Of a stretch of 38,292 bases of DNA, positions 25,089-34,118 are shown piece after piece; positions within the stretch are counted from its first letter, which is position 1; every line of letters starts with the position of its first letter. A program made the translations under genes and the position numbers. This stretch comes from Candidatus Eiseniibacteriota bacterium (GTDB lineage: Bacteria > Eisenbacteria > RBG-16-71-46 > CAIMUX01). The notes below the pieces were generated by a model. The model was given only the letters and a program-made list of their open reading frames with translations, was not told the DNA's origin and made no database searches. The stretch is from assembly GCA_903844735.1 (NCBI GenBank), contig CAIMUX010000052.1, positions 1-38,292 of the forward strand, read 5' to 3'.

Positions 25089-26726
25089 TCATTTTTCGAC
25101 GTTGCGGACGGTGCGGAATCCAATGGCCCGGTCGCTAATCTCCGGTCCGACAGAGCTTCGGTTCCAGCACACGGCGCTGCTGTACGGCTTGTCGAACGAG
25201 CCCCCGCGAATGACCTTGAAGTCCCCGTCCCTCGGCGGTCGGTGAGGTGCGCGGTAGGCATCGTACCAGTCCGCGGTCCACTGCCACACGTTTCCCGACA
25301 TGTCGTACACGCCATAGGGGCTTGCGCCGTCGGCCGTTTGGTACCCCAGGGCGATCGCTCCGTTGTAGAACCCAGGAGGGGTGCTGCGAACCCGCCCGGC
25401 GTTCTCATAGGGGTCTCCGGAGTCCCTGAAGTTGCCCCGGTTGAGATCCTGCAGGCCGGCCCAGCCGCCCCACGGGTAGGGATAGCCGAGACCCAGGGTG
25501 TCGACGGGCGACGCGAAGACGCGGTATCCCAGGATGTCGCGAGCGGTGCCGCGGGCGGCTTTCTCCCATTCCGCTTCCGTTGGGAGCCGACGGCCTGTGT
25601 ACTTGGCGTACGCGTCAGCGCCATAGTAGGAAACCTGCACGACCGGGAAGCCCTCCCGGCCCTCGGAGACGATGAAAGCGCTGTCGGCGACGGAAAACAT
25701 GATGTCGCTGTCGGCATCGCGCGGGCTGATCGTCGCATAGACGTGCTCCCGGGCGTCGTCGAGCACTTGGTAGTTGCTGAGCCAAATCCCCCGGCCGGCG
25801 ACCCGGGTCAACCTGGCCTGGTTGAGGAAGTCCGCGTACTGCTGGTTCGTGACCAGGTAGCGGTCCATGGTGAACGTCGAGCTGGTGTACACCGGGTTGC
25901 CCGGGTGCCAGAGCGGGTTCGCGGCGGTCGTGTCGTTGTCGAGGTACCGCAGGGTGTCGCCCATGACGAAGTAGCCGGCCGGCACGGTGTCCCGGTCGGC
26001 CGTGGTGTTGAACCCCCAGACGGGTGACGGAGAAGAGACGCCGGTCGTGTCGTGGGCAACGACGCGCCAGAAGTAGTGCTGGTTGCGGGCCAGGGTCTCG
26101 CCGGACAAGGAGTAGCTGGTCCCCGGGATGGGAGAGGCCACCATCGACGCCATCGTGCCGAGAGTGCGTCCGAAGTAGACATCGAAGACGAGCCTTTGCC
26201 CGGCGGGATCAGTCCCGGTCCAGGAGAGGGTCGTGACAGTGGTTTCGTCGATATTCGGCGTGCCGGGAGTCGAGGAAACATCCGGCGGACTCGGGTTGGA
26301 CGGCGGGTTCGGCGGGAGCTTGTTGGTCGCCAGGACGGTCACTTCGTTGGACGGAGCCGCTCCGGCTGTGTAGCGGTAGGCGACGATGCGATAGGTGTAG
26401 GTCGTCCCTTCGATCACCGTCTTGTCATCGAATAACATTACATTCGCGCCGACGGTGCTTACCGAGGCCGTGTCCGCGGGTAGCATCGCCACGAACGGCC
26501 CCGACGAGCCAACGCGGCGCTCGACGTTGAATCCGGTCTCATCGTCGGAGCTGTCCCGCCAGCGAAGGCTGATCCGCGTAGGCGAGGTCGACGCCGCGTA
26601 GAGATCGCGCACCGGCTTGGGGGGTGTGATAGGCGGATCAGTGATCTTCGATTTCTGAGTATCGGAACAACCGTCCGCGAAGACGAGTGCGGCGAGCAAG
26701 CCAAGGCCGATCCAACGGCGCGACAT
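25089..26726 (-). CDS. Lipoprotein with two fibronectin-III domains and an FGE-sulfatase (SUMF1-like) domain
   Basis: The protein has 545 residues; the ATG at 26724-26726 follows GGGAGGAG. The N-terminus ends a hydrophobic stretch in ADGC at Cys20, a probable lipoprotein attachment site. Fibronectin-III domains lie at about 38-132 (PVRDLYAASTSPTRISLRW, YTYRIVAYRY) and 145-243 (YFWRVVAHDTTG). Residues 248-545 are the formylglycine-generating-enzyme fold: AGYFVMGD, LVTNQQYADFLN, VSYYGADAYAKYTGRRLPTE, YGVYDMSGNVWQWTADWY, VIRGGSFDK and AIGFRTVRN. The two-cysteine copper site of true FGE is not conserved (only one Cys, VCWNRSS). Homologues act in sulfatase activation or in radical/non-heme chemistry, but many are surface proteins of unknown role. 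The gene lies 32 bases downstream of its neighbour, so co-transcribed. Confidence 0.88.
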   Translation of the reverse strand: MSRRWIGLGLLAALVFADGCSDTQKSKITDPPITPPKPVRDLYAASTSPTRISLRWRDSSDDETGFNVERRVGSSGPFVAMLPADTASVSTVGANVMLFDDKTVIEGTTYTYRIVAYRYTAGAAPSNEVTVLATNKLPPNPPSNPSPPDVSSTPGTPNIDETTVTTLSWTGTDPAGQRLVFDVYFGRTLGTMASMVASPIPGTSYSLSGETLARNQHYFWRVVAHDTTGVSSPSPVWGFNTTADRDTVPAGYFVMGDTLRYLDNDTTAANPLWHPGNPVYTSSTFTMDRYLVTNQQYADFLNQARLTRVAGRGIWLSNYQVLDDAREHVYATISPRDADSDIMFSVADSAFIVSEGREGFPVVQVSYYGADAYAKYTGRRLPTEAEWEKAARGTARDILGYRVFASPVDTLGLGYPYPWGGWAGLQDLNRGNFRDSGDPYENAGRVRSTPPGFYNGAIALGYQTADGASPYGVYDMSGNVWQWTADWYDAYRAPHRPPRDGDFKVIRGGSFDKPYSSAVCWNRSSVGPEISDRAIGFRTVRNVEK

Positions 26727-26758
26727 GCGGAGCTCCTCCCTCGATCAACCCATACCCG

Positions 26759-27253
26759 TCAATTTCCTGCCGGTGTCTTTTCCGGCCGGTTCTCCGGTCC
26801 CACATCCGATCCCGTCGTATCGGCGACTGCGGACCGACGCCCGACCGTACCGCGGCTGCACAGAACCGGGTCGTGCACCGACTCAGCGGGGGCGGCGACC
26901 CGGGGAATGGCGACATCCCACAGTCCCAGCCGCCGCGCCGCCCTACTCTCTCGCAACACCGCCACCGCCGGGACCAGCTTGGTTTCCTCGGCCGTCCACC
27001 ACACGACGACGGTAGAGTCGGCCGTGATGATCCACGGGAACACCAAGCGGTACGCACCCAGGGAGTCGGAGCGGGTCGAGACGAGAGGGTAGCCGTCTAG
27101 GAAAGCCTGCGCCCGGACTCCGGGAAGCCCGCGGCCACTCTCGTTACGAACCGTCCCCAACAGGACCGCCGATACCGATGCCGCCGGTGCCCTCCCCGGC
27201 CAGACTCCGAGTAGAGCCGGTCCGGCAAGAAAGACCCAGGCGAGGCACCGCAT
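26759..27253 (-). CDS. Small secreted protein with carboxypeptidase-regulatory-like domain
   Basis: This encodes 164 residues from the ATG at 27251-27253; GGGGAGG lies upstream and a GTG at 27280 is an alternative. A signal peptide (CLAWVFLAGPALLGVW, cut near residue 25) is followed by an Ig-like/transthyretin-type segment (LLGTVRNESGRGLPGVRAQA, STRSDSLGAYRLVFP), the pattern of CarboxypepD_reg-like domains that pack as a beta-sandwich. The C-terminus is Pro/Arg/Asp-rich and disordered. It heads the minus-strand pair with the FGE lipoprotein and probably shares its export pathway. Specific function unknown. Confidence 0.75.
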   Translation of the reverse strand: MRCLAWVFLAGPALLGVWPGRAPAASVSAVLLGTVRNESGRGLPGVRAQAFLDGYPLVSTRSDSLGAYRLVFPWIITADSTVVVWWTAEETKLVPAVAVLRESRAARRLGLWDVAIPRVAAPAESVHDPVLCSRGTVGRRSAVADTTGSDVGPENRPEKTPAGN

Positions 27254-27317
27254 TCCTCCGTGTCCTCCCCTTTCCTCCACCGGACGCGCCCAACCCGCCG
27301 CGCCCGCCCGTTACCGG

Positions 27318-27346
27318 AGACTAACAGTGCCCGGTAGATCGGTCAA
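27318..27346 (-). promoter_or_regulatory. Promoter of the minus-strand lipoprotein pair
   Basis: On the minus strand TTGACC (27341-27346), 17 bases and TAGTCT (27318-27323) resemble a sigma70 promoter. Transcription would begin near 27311, leaving a leader of about 58 bases. It lies back to back with the mreB promoter region. Confidence 0.5.
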
Positions 27347-27446
27347 GGGGGCGAACTGCCTCTACGGTTCGGAGTCGGCCCGAAGCCGGAAGCCCGAACC
27401 GGAAAGCGTATTCCTTCCCTCCGAGTCTCAGACTGTTTGAAAGGCG

Positions 27447-27475
27447 TTGCGATGCCACCTGCCTTCTGTTAGCGT
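27447..27475 (+). promoter_or_regulatory. mreB: Weak candidate promoter for the mreB operon
   Basis: TTGCGA, 17 bases and TAGCGT are a poor -35/-10 pair at a fitting distance. The rest of 27354-27605 shows no gene and no stronger promoter. The leader would be about 125 bases. Confidence 0.22.
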
Positions 27476-27605
27476 ACGCGCGCCTCGGGGGCCAGGGTGC
27501 AGGGATGCGCTCATCGTCGCTGCCGTCCCGATGGTTCGGATGGGATCCGTAGCCGCGGTGCTCGGGCGCGTGCCTGGGTGATCGCTGATCGGTATGGGGA
27601 GGGGC

Positions 27606-28637
27606 ATGGGACTCCGCACGCTCTTCGGTTTCGTCTCCAACGATGTGGCCATCGATCTCGGCACTGCCAATACCCTCGTCTATGTCAAGGGCAAGGGAAT
27701 CGTCCTCAACGAGCCCTCGGTGGTGGCGGTCGATCGCGCCACATCTCGCGTGCTGGCCGTGGGGCGCGATGCCAAGGAGATGCTGGGCCGCACCCCCACG
27801 GGGATCGATGCCGTTCGACCACTGAAGGACGGCGTCATCGCGGACTTCGAGAAGACCGAAGAGCTGCTTCGCAAGCTGATCCAGAAGGTCCAGTCCCACC
27901 GGTTCCTTGTCCGCCCGCGCATCATCATCAGTGTGCCGTCGGGGATCACCGAGGTGGAGAAGCGGGCGGTGCGCGACTCGGCCGACCATGCGGGGGCCCG
28001 CGAGGTGTTTCTCGTGGCGGAGCCGATCGCTGCCGCCATCGGTGTGGGATTGCCCGTCGACAAGCCGACCGGAAACATGGTCATCGATATCGGCGGCGGC
28101 ACCACCGAAATCGCGGTCATCACTCTGTATGGCATCGTGACCGCGACCTCCATCCGGGTCGGCGGCGACAAGATGGACGATGCCATCGCCCAGTACGTGA
28201 AGCGCGCCTACAACCTTCTTATCGGGGAGCAGACCGCCGAGCGGATCAAGCTGCAGATCGGCAGCGCCTTCCCGCTGAAGGAAGAGCAGGTGATGGATAT
28301 CAAGGGGCGTGATCTCATCGGCGGGATTCCCAAGACGATCAAGATCACGTCTCAGGAGATCCGGGACTGCCTGCAGGAGCCGCTCAGCGCGATCGTCGAG
28401 GCAGTGAAGGACTCCCTCGAGCGCACGCCGCCCGAGCTGTCCAGCGACATCATTGATCGGGGAATCGTCATGACCGGCGGGGGCGCGCTCCTGCGTGGGC
28501 TCGACCTGCTCCTGCACGACGCCACGAACCTGCCGATGCGCGTGGCCGAGGACGCGCTCCTCTGTGTCGTGCTCGGCTCAGGAAAAATCCTCGACGAATT
28601 GCAGACGTACCACAAAGTACTGATGCGCAGCAGTTGA
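27606..28637 (+). CDS. mreB: Rod-shape-determining actin homologue MreB
   Basis: The protein has 343 residues. The ATG at 27606 is preceded by GGGGAGGGG; another ATG at 27594 adds four residues. Motifs of the actin ATPase fold are complete: phosphate-1 [35 protein letters not shown], connect-1 [17 protein letters not shown], phosphate-2 [25 protein letters not shown], and the adenosine motif [14 protein letters not shown]. MreB forms membrane-associated filaments that position the elongasome (MreC, MreD, PBP2, RodA) along the cell, so the cell is rod-shaped or elongated. It heads the operon; the next gene begins 91 bases later. Confidence 0.98.
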   Translation: MGLRTLFGFVSNDVAIDLGTANTLVYVKGKGIVLNEPSVVAVDRATSRVLAVGRDAKEMLGRTPTGIDAVRPLKDGVIADFEKTEELLRKLIQKVQSHRFLVRPRIIISVPSGITEVEKRAVRDSADHAGAREVFLVAEPIAAAIGVGLPVDKPTGNMVIDIGGGTTEIAVITLYGIVTATSIRVGGDKMDDAIAQYVKRAYNLLIGEQTAERIKLQIGSAFPLKEEQVMDIKGRDLIGGIPKTIKITSQEIRDCLQEPLSAIVEAVKDSLERTPPELSSDIIDRGIVMTGGGALLRGLDLLLHDATNLPMRVAEDALLCVVLGSGKILDELQTYHKVLMRSS

Positions 28638-28728
28638 GCCGCCGCCTCGCACTCTTTGAGCGGGCCGCGGGCCGTCGATCCGGTGCGGTGGGTGGTGCAC
28701 GGGCGCGGTTGAGCCGGGAGTCGGCAGC

Positions 28729-29652
28729 ATGCGATCCTCTCAGCGACCACTTTCGCGGCGTTTGCGCCCCTGGCTCGTTCCGGGGGCGGCGCTCTTGCTG
28801 TCCCTGGGGCTGATGCTGCTTCCGTTTTCAGTTAAGTCGGGGCTGGCCACGGTCCTCGAACGGAGTGTCTTCTTGCCCTATCGCTTCGCCGTCGGCTGGG
28901 GGCCGCGCTCCCTCCTCGCCCAGCACCGTGCGATGATGACCCTGCAGGAGCGGGCACGCGGTGAGCTCACGATCGACGCGGCTTTGGAGGCGACTCGGGA
29001 AAGCAGTCGACTGCGCGCCATGCTTGGCTTCCGACGCCGTTCGGAAACGGGATTGCTTCCTGCCGTCGTGGTGGGCCTCGGGCGCGGCCGCTTTGGCGAT
29101 CTGTTGGTGGTCGAGCCGGCTGACCCTGCGCTGGTGGCGCCGGGAATGGTGGTGATCACCTCCGATGGACTCCTAGGGCGGGTCCGCCTATGGGATGGCG
29201 GCTACGCGAGGGTGGAGTGCCTCACGAGCCTGGAAATGGCGGTGAGTGTGACAAATCAGCGCACGAGCGAGGGGGGGATCCTGAAGTGGGATCCGGTGCG
29301 CGGCGGCCTCGCGATAGGTGCCATTCCTTCACAGTCGGACTGGCAGCTAGGGGACCGCGTGGTTACCTCGGGGCTCGGCTTGACCTTCCCACGCGGGATC
29401 CTCGTCGGCTGGGTCCGTGGACACCGGGTCGGGCGCGGCAGTCTGCTGCAGAGCATCGAAGTGCGGCCCGCGGCCCGAGCGGCCCAGGCGCAGGAAGTGT
29501 TTCTCCTGCGGACGACCGATACCGCTTGGCCGACTCCCGCGGAACGGTCCGGGACCGGGTTCTCTGCGTTCTTCCCGCCGGAATCTGTGAGGTTTGAAGC
29601 GGGGGCAGGACAACCACCGCGCGCGGCGGCGCGACCAGAGCCAGAGTTTTAG
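28729..29652 (+). CDS. mreC: Rod-shape-determining protein MreC
   Basis: The protein has 307 residues; the ATG at 28729 follows GGGAG. A basic N-terminus and one membrane helix (LVPGAALLLSLGLMLLPF, 16-33) precede a coiled-coil-like stretch (about 60-95) and the periplasmic beta-barrel domains of the MreC family. Conserved pieces are LRAMLGFR, AVVVGLGRGRFGDLLVV, VAPGMVVITSDGLLGRV, and QLGDRVVTSGLGLTFPRGIL with VGWVRG. MreC links MreB/RodA to PBP2 in the periplasm. The C-terminal 40 residues are a Pro/Ala-rich tail. mreD starts 10 bases further on. Confidence 0.95.
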   Translation: MRSSQRPLSRRLRPWLVPGAALLLSLGLMLLPFSVKSGLATVLERSVFLPYRFAVGWGPRSLLAQHRAMMTLQERARGELTIDAALEATRESSRLRAMLGFRRRSETGLLPAVVVGLGRGRFGDLLVVEPADPALVAPGMVVITSDGLLGRVRLWDGGYARVECLTSLEMAVSVTNQRTSEGGILKWDPVRGGLAIGAIPSQSDWQLGDRVVTSGLGLTFPRGILVGWVRGHRVGRGSLLQSIEVRPAARAAQAQEVFLLRTTDTAWPTPAERSGTGFSAFFPPESVRFEAGAGQPPRAAARPEPEF

Positions 29653-29661
29653 GGGGAATCC

Positions 29662-30159
29662 GTGCGCGCACTCCGCCTCGCCGTGGTGGTCTTTCTCGTG
29701 CTGATCTCTCTTGCGACCTGGGTGCCGCGGGTCCGGGTGGCGGGTGTCGGCCCCGACCTGTTCCTCGGGGTGGTCTTCTTCATCGTGCTGTGGCGCGGCG
29801 CGGCCTGGGGTGTGTGGGCCGGTTTCGTGCTTGGCCTCCTCGTGGGCGTGGAGGATCCGGCGACGCTTGGCCGCGACAGCCTCGCTCTGGGCTTGGCGGG
29901 GTTGCTCGTGGGGCGTGGTCTGCTCGGCCTCGATCGGACCAGCCCGTTTGTGATCGTGGTGCTCATCTTTTTCGCGGCGTTCTCCGCGGACGCGGTGCGG
30001 GCGGTCCTCGCGGGACTCTCTGATCCCGGTTCCATTCCACTTCTCCTGCTGCGCTGGGCGCTGCCCGGGGCCCTCTACACGGCCATCGTCCTGCCCGTTC
30101 TGGCATGGACCGCCGCCCGCCTCCTCGGGCTTGAGGGATGGATTCTCGGTGCCGCGTGA
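29662..30159 (+). CDS. mreD: Rod-shape-determining protein MreD
   Basis: This is a 165-residue, very hydrophobic protein starting at a GTG with AGGGGG ahead. About five membrane helices are visible: LRLAVVVFLVLISLATW, DLFLGVVFFIVLW, WAGFVLGLLVGV, FVIVVLIFFAAF and LYTAIVLPVLAWTAARLL. Size, position and the FVLGLLVGVEDP segment, resembling the GL-x-x-D loop of the family, fit MreD, an inner-membrane partner of MreC and PBP2. Sequence is poorly conserved in the family, so placement in the operon carries much of the evidence. It overlaps mrdA by 11 bases. Confidence 0.9.
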   Translation: MRALRLAVVVFLVLISLATWVPRVRVAGVGPDLFLGVVFFIVLWRGAAWGVWAGFVLGLLVGVEDPATLGRDSLALGLAGLLVGRGLLGLDRTSPFVIVVLIFFAAFSADAVRAVLAGLSDPGSIPLLLLRWALPGALYTAIVLPVLAWTAARLLGLEGWILGAA

Positions 30160-32080
30160 TTTCGGCCCGGTAGTGCGGGCTTCTCGCTTCCGTGACCTTG
30201 CCATCGTCGCCGGACTGGTCTTTCTCGCCCTCGCGGGTCGCCTGGTCTGGCTGCAGCTCGTGCAGGGGAATCGTTTTCGTGCAATCTCCGAGGACAATCG
30301 AATCCGGCCCGAGATCCTTCGGGCCCAGCGCGGCCGGATCCTCGACCGCAACGGCATCGTCCTCGCCGACAACTCTCCGTCCTACCGGCTCGTCTTCGAT
30401 CCCGGGGATCGCGCCTTTCGTCGTGATGCGGCGTTCCTCGACCGGACCTGCGTTGTGCTTGCGGAAATCCTCGGCAAGGACCCCGAGGAGTTGCGTCACC
30501 AAGCCCAGCGCGCCCGGCGCCGGCAGGAGGCGCCGTTGTCACTGGCGCGTAATCTTTCCTTCGAGCAGCTCTCCCGGATCGAGGAACGGGAGGAGCTGCT
30601 TCCCGGGGTCGAGGTGCAGCCCGAGTCGATCCGACGATATCCCGGCGGTACTCTCGCCTGTCACGCTCTCGGCCACCTGGGCGAGATTTCCGAGGAGGAG
30701 CTGTCCACCTGGGCGACCCGCGGCTACAACATGGGTGACTTGGTGGGCCGCGCCGGGCTGGAGCGGCAGTACGAGGATGTGCTCCGCGGTCAGGACGGGG
30801 CAGACTTCGTGGAGGTCGATGCTCTCGGACGCCGCACGAATATCTTCCCGGAACTCCCCGGGCGCGAGGCGGTGCCGGGTAACGACCTCGTTCTTTCCCT
30901 CGATGCCGTCCTGCAGAAGACCGCGGAACGTGCCCTCGACGCATTGCCGCCATTCGGGCAGCCTTACCCCAGAACGCTCCCGGCGTGGGCACAGCGTCCT
31001 GACTCGCTGGGGCCGTCGATCCCGGCCGCCCTGGTAGCCCTCGACCCGCGCACCGGCGAGGTGCTGGCGATGGTGAGCCGTCCAGCCTTCGATCCGAACC
31101 TCTTCGTGCGTGGTCTCACCAAAGAAGACTGGCGCGTTCTCAATGCGCCGGACCATCCGCAACTGCACCGCGCCGTGGCCTCATCGTATCCGCCCGGCTC
31201 GGTCTTCAAGGTCTTCACTTCGCTAGCCGGCCTGGAGTCGGGCGTGCTCATCCCGACCCGCACCTTTTCTTCTTGTGGCGGTGGGTATTTCTACGGAAAC
31301 CGAACGTTTCGGTGCTGGCGGAAGGGAGGGCACGGCGCTCTGGCGCTGAGTGACGCCCTCGTCCACTCGTGCGATGTCTACTTCTACCAGGTGGGGATAG
31401 CCCTCGGCGTGGAGCGGATCGGGGAGTGGGGCGAGCGGAGCGGGATCACCCGCCGCACCGGTATCGATCTCCCCGAGGAACGGGCGGGCCTGATCCCGAC
31501 TCTGGAGTGGTACCATGCCCGCTATGGGAAAGGGGGTTTCGGCGCCGGAGCTGCGCTGAATCTCGCCATCGGCCAGGGAGAGGTCCTGCTCACGCCGCTG
31601 CAGATCGCGCGCTTTGTCGGTGCCGTGGCCGTCGGCGGCCGGGTGATGCGTCCGCACCTCGTGCGGCGGGTACAGTCGGTTTCGGGGGAGGTCCGGCGCG
31701 ACGCTACGGGTGAGAGTTGGGAGGATGGCGCGCTCGCCTTTTCGCCCGAGAACATCCGGATCGTTGCAGCGGCCATGGAGCGGGTGGTGATGGACAACGC
31801 CGGTACCGGCACGCGCGCGCGCGTGGGCAGCTTTAGAATCGCGGGGAAGACCGGTACGGCACAGAACCCGCACGGCAATGACCACGCCGTCTTTGCCTGT
31901 TTCGCCACTGTGGACGACCCTCGGCTGGCCGTGGCAGTGATCGCCGAAGAGAGCGGCCACGGCGGATCGGTTGCGGCTCCCGTGGCCCAGCGCGTGCTGC
32001 AGGTCTTTCTCACCGGCTCGTTGCCGGACGATGCGGCGGCCGCCGGCGACTGGGAAGCGGTCGGTGGGGAGGGGGACTGA
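30149..32080 (+). CDS. mrdA: Penicillin-binding protein 2 (elongasome transpeptidase)
   Basis: The protein has 643 residues from the GTG at 30149, inside the mreD end; a TTG at 30131 is an alternative. A single membrane anchor lies at 15-38 (DLAIVAGLVFLALAGRLVWL). The dimerisation domain follows (RGRILDRNGIVLADN, LGHLGEISEEEL, NMGDLVGRAGLERQYED), then the transpeptidase: SVFK with Ser351, SCDVYFY at 407-413 as the SxN-type box, and GKTGTAQ at 566-572. PBP2 cross-links nascent glycan strands for lateral-wall growth and pairs with RodA. The nearby order with rodA at a 2-base gap shows co-translation. Length is normal for the family (about 630). Confidence 0.97.
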   Translation: MPRDFGPVVRASRFRDLAIVAGLVFLALAGRLVWLQLVQGNRFRAISEDNRIRPEILRAQRGRILDRNGIVLADNSPSYRLVFDPGDRAFRRDAAFLDRTCVVLAEILGKDPEELRHQAQRARRRQEAPLSLARNLSFEQLSRIEEREELLPGVEVQPESIRRYPGGTLACHALGHLGEISEEELSTWATRGYNMGDLVGRAGLERQYEDVLRGQDGADFVEVDALGRRTNIFPELPGREAVPGNDLVLSLDAVLQKTAERALDALPPFGQPYPRTLPAWAQRPDSLGPSIPAALVALDPRTGEVLAMVSRPAFDPNLFVRGLTKEDWRVLNAPDHPQLHRAVASSYPPGSVFKVFTSLAGLESGVLIPTRTFSSCGGGYFYGNRTFRCWRKGGHGALALSDALVHSCDVYFYQVGIALGVERIGEWGERSGITRRTGIDLPEERAGLIPTLEWYHARYGKGGFGAGAALNLAIGQGEVLLTPLQIARFVGAVAVGGRVMRPHLVRRVQSVSGEVRRDATGESWEDGALAFSPENIRIVAAAMERVVMDNAGTGTRARVGSFRIAGKTGTAQNPHGNDHAVFACFATVDDPRLAVAVIAEESGHGGSVAAPVAQRVLQVFLTGSLPDDAAAAGDWEAVGGEGD

Positions 32081-32082
32081 GG

Positions 32083-33309
32083 TTGCGCATTCCGCGCGTC
32101 TATCGGCAGCAGTGGGACTGGTGGCTGGTTTTGCCCGCTCTGGTGTTGCTTCTCGCCGGGGTTCTCGCCGTCTACAGCGCGACCCACCTTCCGGAGAGCC
32201 CGCGCCATGGGTACATCTGGCGCCATCTCCTTTCGGTGGGGCTCGGTCTCGGTGTCTTTGCGATCTTCCTTTTCCTGCCTCTGCGACTCTGCGAGGACTG
32301 GGCCTGGATCGGCTATGTCGCCTCGTTGGCGCTCCTCGTGCTGGTCATGATCTTGGGCGTGGAGGAGTACGGTGCGCGTCGTTGGTTCCGGGTGGGGCCT
32401 CTTCGCTTCCAGCCCTCGGAGCTCGCCAAGCTTGCCCTGGTTGTGGCCCTGGCGCGGTTCCTGGCCGGGAAGCGTACGGACTTGGCGCGCCCTCGGGCGC
32501 TCTTCGCCACGCTGGGGATGATCCTTGTCCCCACGCTCCTTGTACTCAAACAACCCGACCTGGGAACGGCGGGGGCGTTCCCAGGCCTGGCCCTCGCCAT
32601 GCTGGTCTGGGCCGGCATCCCGAGGCCGGCGCTGGTGGTGGCGCTCTCTCCCCTCGTCACCTTGGCCTGCATGCATTACTGGTGGGCCTGGATCATTTCC
32701 CTTCTCTTCTGGGTCGTGTGGTTCCGGCGGGCGCAGCTCTCCTGGTTCCTGATCGGCGCATTCATGGCGGTGCACGCGTCGCTCTTTTTCACCGCGCCGC
32801 GTCTGTTGACGCGCCTTGAGCCCTACCAGCAGCAGCGGATCACCACCTTCCTGAACCCCGGGGCGGACCCCTCCGGCGCGGGCTACCAGGTGCTTCAGTC
32901 GAAGATCGCCATCGGTTCGGGGATGGTGGTGGGGAAGGGGTATCTGCGCGGGACGCAGAACGTGCTCTCGTTCCTCCCGCAGCAGCACACCGATTTCATC
33001 TTCTCCGTGGTCGGGGAGGAGTGGGGTTTCCTCGGCGCGTTCTTGGTGATCGGCCTCTTCGCGATGCTTGTGCTGCGGGCCTTCTACCTTGGGCGGACCT
33101 GCCGCAGTCCGTTCGGCAGCTTCGCGGCGATGGGTATCGGCGGGCTCATCCTCTACCACGCCGGGCTGAACATGGCTATGACTATGGGCCTGTTCCCGGT
33201 CACCGGACTGCCGCTGCCGTTCCTCAGCTATGGCGGGTCGTTCCTGCTCACCATGATGGCCGCGCTCGGCATGTTGCAGAACATCGCCGTGCATCGGTAT
33301 GAGTATTAA
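32083..33309 (+). CDS. rodA: SEDS peptidoglycan glycosyltransferase RodA
   Basis: The protein has 408 residues starting at a TTG two bases after mrdA, with a GGGGAGGGGG stretch ahead. It is strongly hydrophobic with about ten membrane helices. SEDS landmarks are VEEYGARRWFRVGPLRFQPS, ELAKLALVVALARF, KQPDLGTA (the catalytic Asp of SEDS enzymes), QQRITTFLNPGADPSGAGYQ, LPQQHTDFIFSVVGEEWGF and PLPFLSYGGS. RodA polymerises lipid II into glycan chains in concert with PBP2 under MreB. The start has no ATG option nearby. Confidence 0.97.
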   Translation: MRIPRVYRQQWDWWLVLPALVLLLAGVLAVYSATHLPESPRHGYIWRHLLSVGLGLGVFAIFLFLPLRLCEDWAWIGYVASLALLVLVMILGVEEYGARRWFRVGPLRFQPSELAKLALVVALARFLAGKRTDLARPRALFATLGMILVPTLLVLKQPDLGTAGAFPGLALAMLVWAGIPRPALVVALSPLVTLACMHYWWAWIISLLFWVVWFRRAQLSWFLIGAFMAVHASLFFTAPRLLTRLEPYQQQRITTFLNPGADPSGAGYQVLQSKIAIGSGMVVGKGYLRGTQNVLSFLPQQHTDFIFSVVGEEWGFLGAFLVIGLFAMLVLRAFYLGRTCRSPFGSFAAMGIGGLILYHAGLNMAMTMGLFPVTGLPLPFLSYGGSFLLTMMAALGMLQNIAVHRYEY

Positions 33310-33320
33310 TCGGAGGTTGC

Positions 33321-34118
33321 ATGTACCCCGTCGTGTTCCATCTAGGGCCCTTCCCGGTGCGTTCCTACGGGATCGCTCTCGCGCTATCCTTTCTTCTTGG
33401 CTGCGGGCTGGCCCTGCGCCGGGCGCGGGCGCGGGGCTATTCCGAGGACCTGATGTTCGGGCTCTTCTTCTGGATTATGGCCTCGGCCATCGTCGGGGCG
33501 CGAGCCCATTTCGTTCTCGCCCACCCGACGGATTTTGCGAATCCGGTCGATGCTTTTCGCCTCTGGGATGGTGGGCTCACGCTCTACGGTGGGCTCGGGG
33601 CGGCGCTGCTGGCGAGCTGGGTCTACCTGGCGCGGCACCGGGTGTCATTCCTGGCGATGGCCGACACCTGTTGCCCCTCCTTGGCCCTGGGGGAGGGGAT
33701 CACCCGGATCGGCTGCTTCATCAACGGGTGTTGCTTCGGCCACGCCGGACACGGTTTCTTTTGCGTTAACTACCCGCCCGATTCCTATGCCGCGGCCGTG
33801 CTGGGTCCGGGCGTGCCCGCGGTGGCGTCACAGCTCCTGCTCTCGGCGGCGCTCCTTCTCGCCACGGGCGGGCTGCTCCTGGCTGGACGGCGCCTGCGGG
33901 GAGTGGGCCGCCTGTTTGGCCTCTTCCTTGTGGTGCAGGGGACTGTTCGGTGGGCGGTCGACTTCACGCGCTACTATGAACCGATCGACCGGCTCCCAAG
34001 GTTGGCCCCGGTGATCACGACCAAGAGCCAGCTCATCGCCCTGGTGCTCGTCGCCTGGGGAATCTGGCTGCTGGTGCGCCGCTTGCGTGGTGCTGCCGTT
34101 GTGGGGGCCAAGGTGTGA
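33321..34118 (+). CDS. lgt: Prolipoprotein diacylglyceryl transferase
   Basis: The protein has 265 residues; the ATG at 33321 follows CGGAGG. Lgt transfers diacylglycerol from phosphatidylglycerol to the lipobox cysteine of prolipoproteins at the inner membrane. Seen here: PVRSYGIALALSFLLG near the start, the DGGLTLYGGLGAALLASW segment, and the signature RIGCFINGCCFG (GRIGNFINGE type in E. coli). These sit among about seven membrane helices. Several lipoproteins in the window (25089-26726, 37565-38087) are plausible substrates. It ends in GTGA, overlapping the next gene by four bases. Confidence 0.95.
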   Translation: MYPVVFHLGPFPVRSYGIALALSFLLGCGLALRRARARGYSEDLMFGLFFWIMASAIVGARAHFVLAHPTDFANPVDAFRLWDGGLTLYGGLGAALLASWVYLARHRVSFLAMADTCCPSLALGEGITRIGCFINGCCFGHAGHGFFCVNYPPDSYAAAVLGPGVPAVASQLLLSAALLLATGGLLLAGRRLRGVGRLFGLFLVVQGTVRWAVDFTRYYEPIDRLPRLAPVITTKSQLIALVLVAWGIWLLVRRLRGAAVVGAKV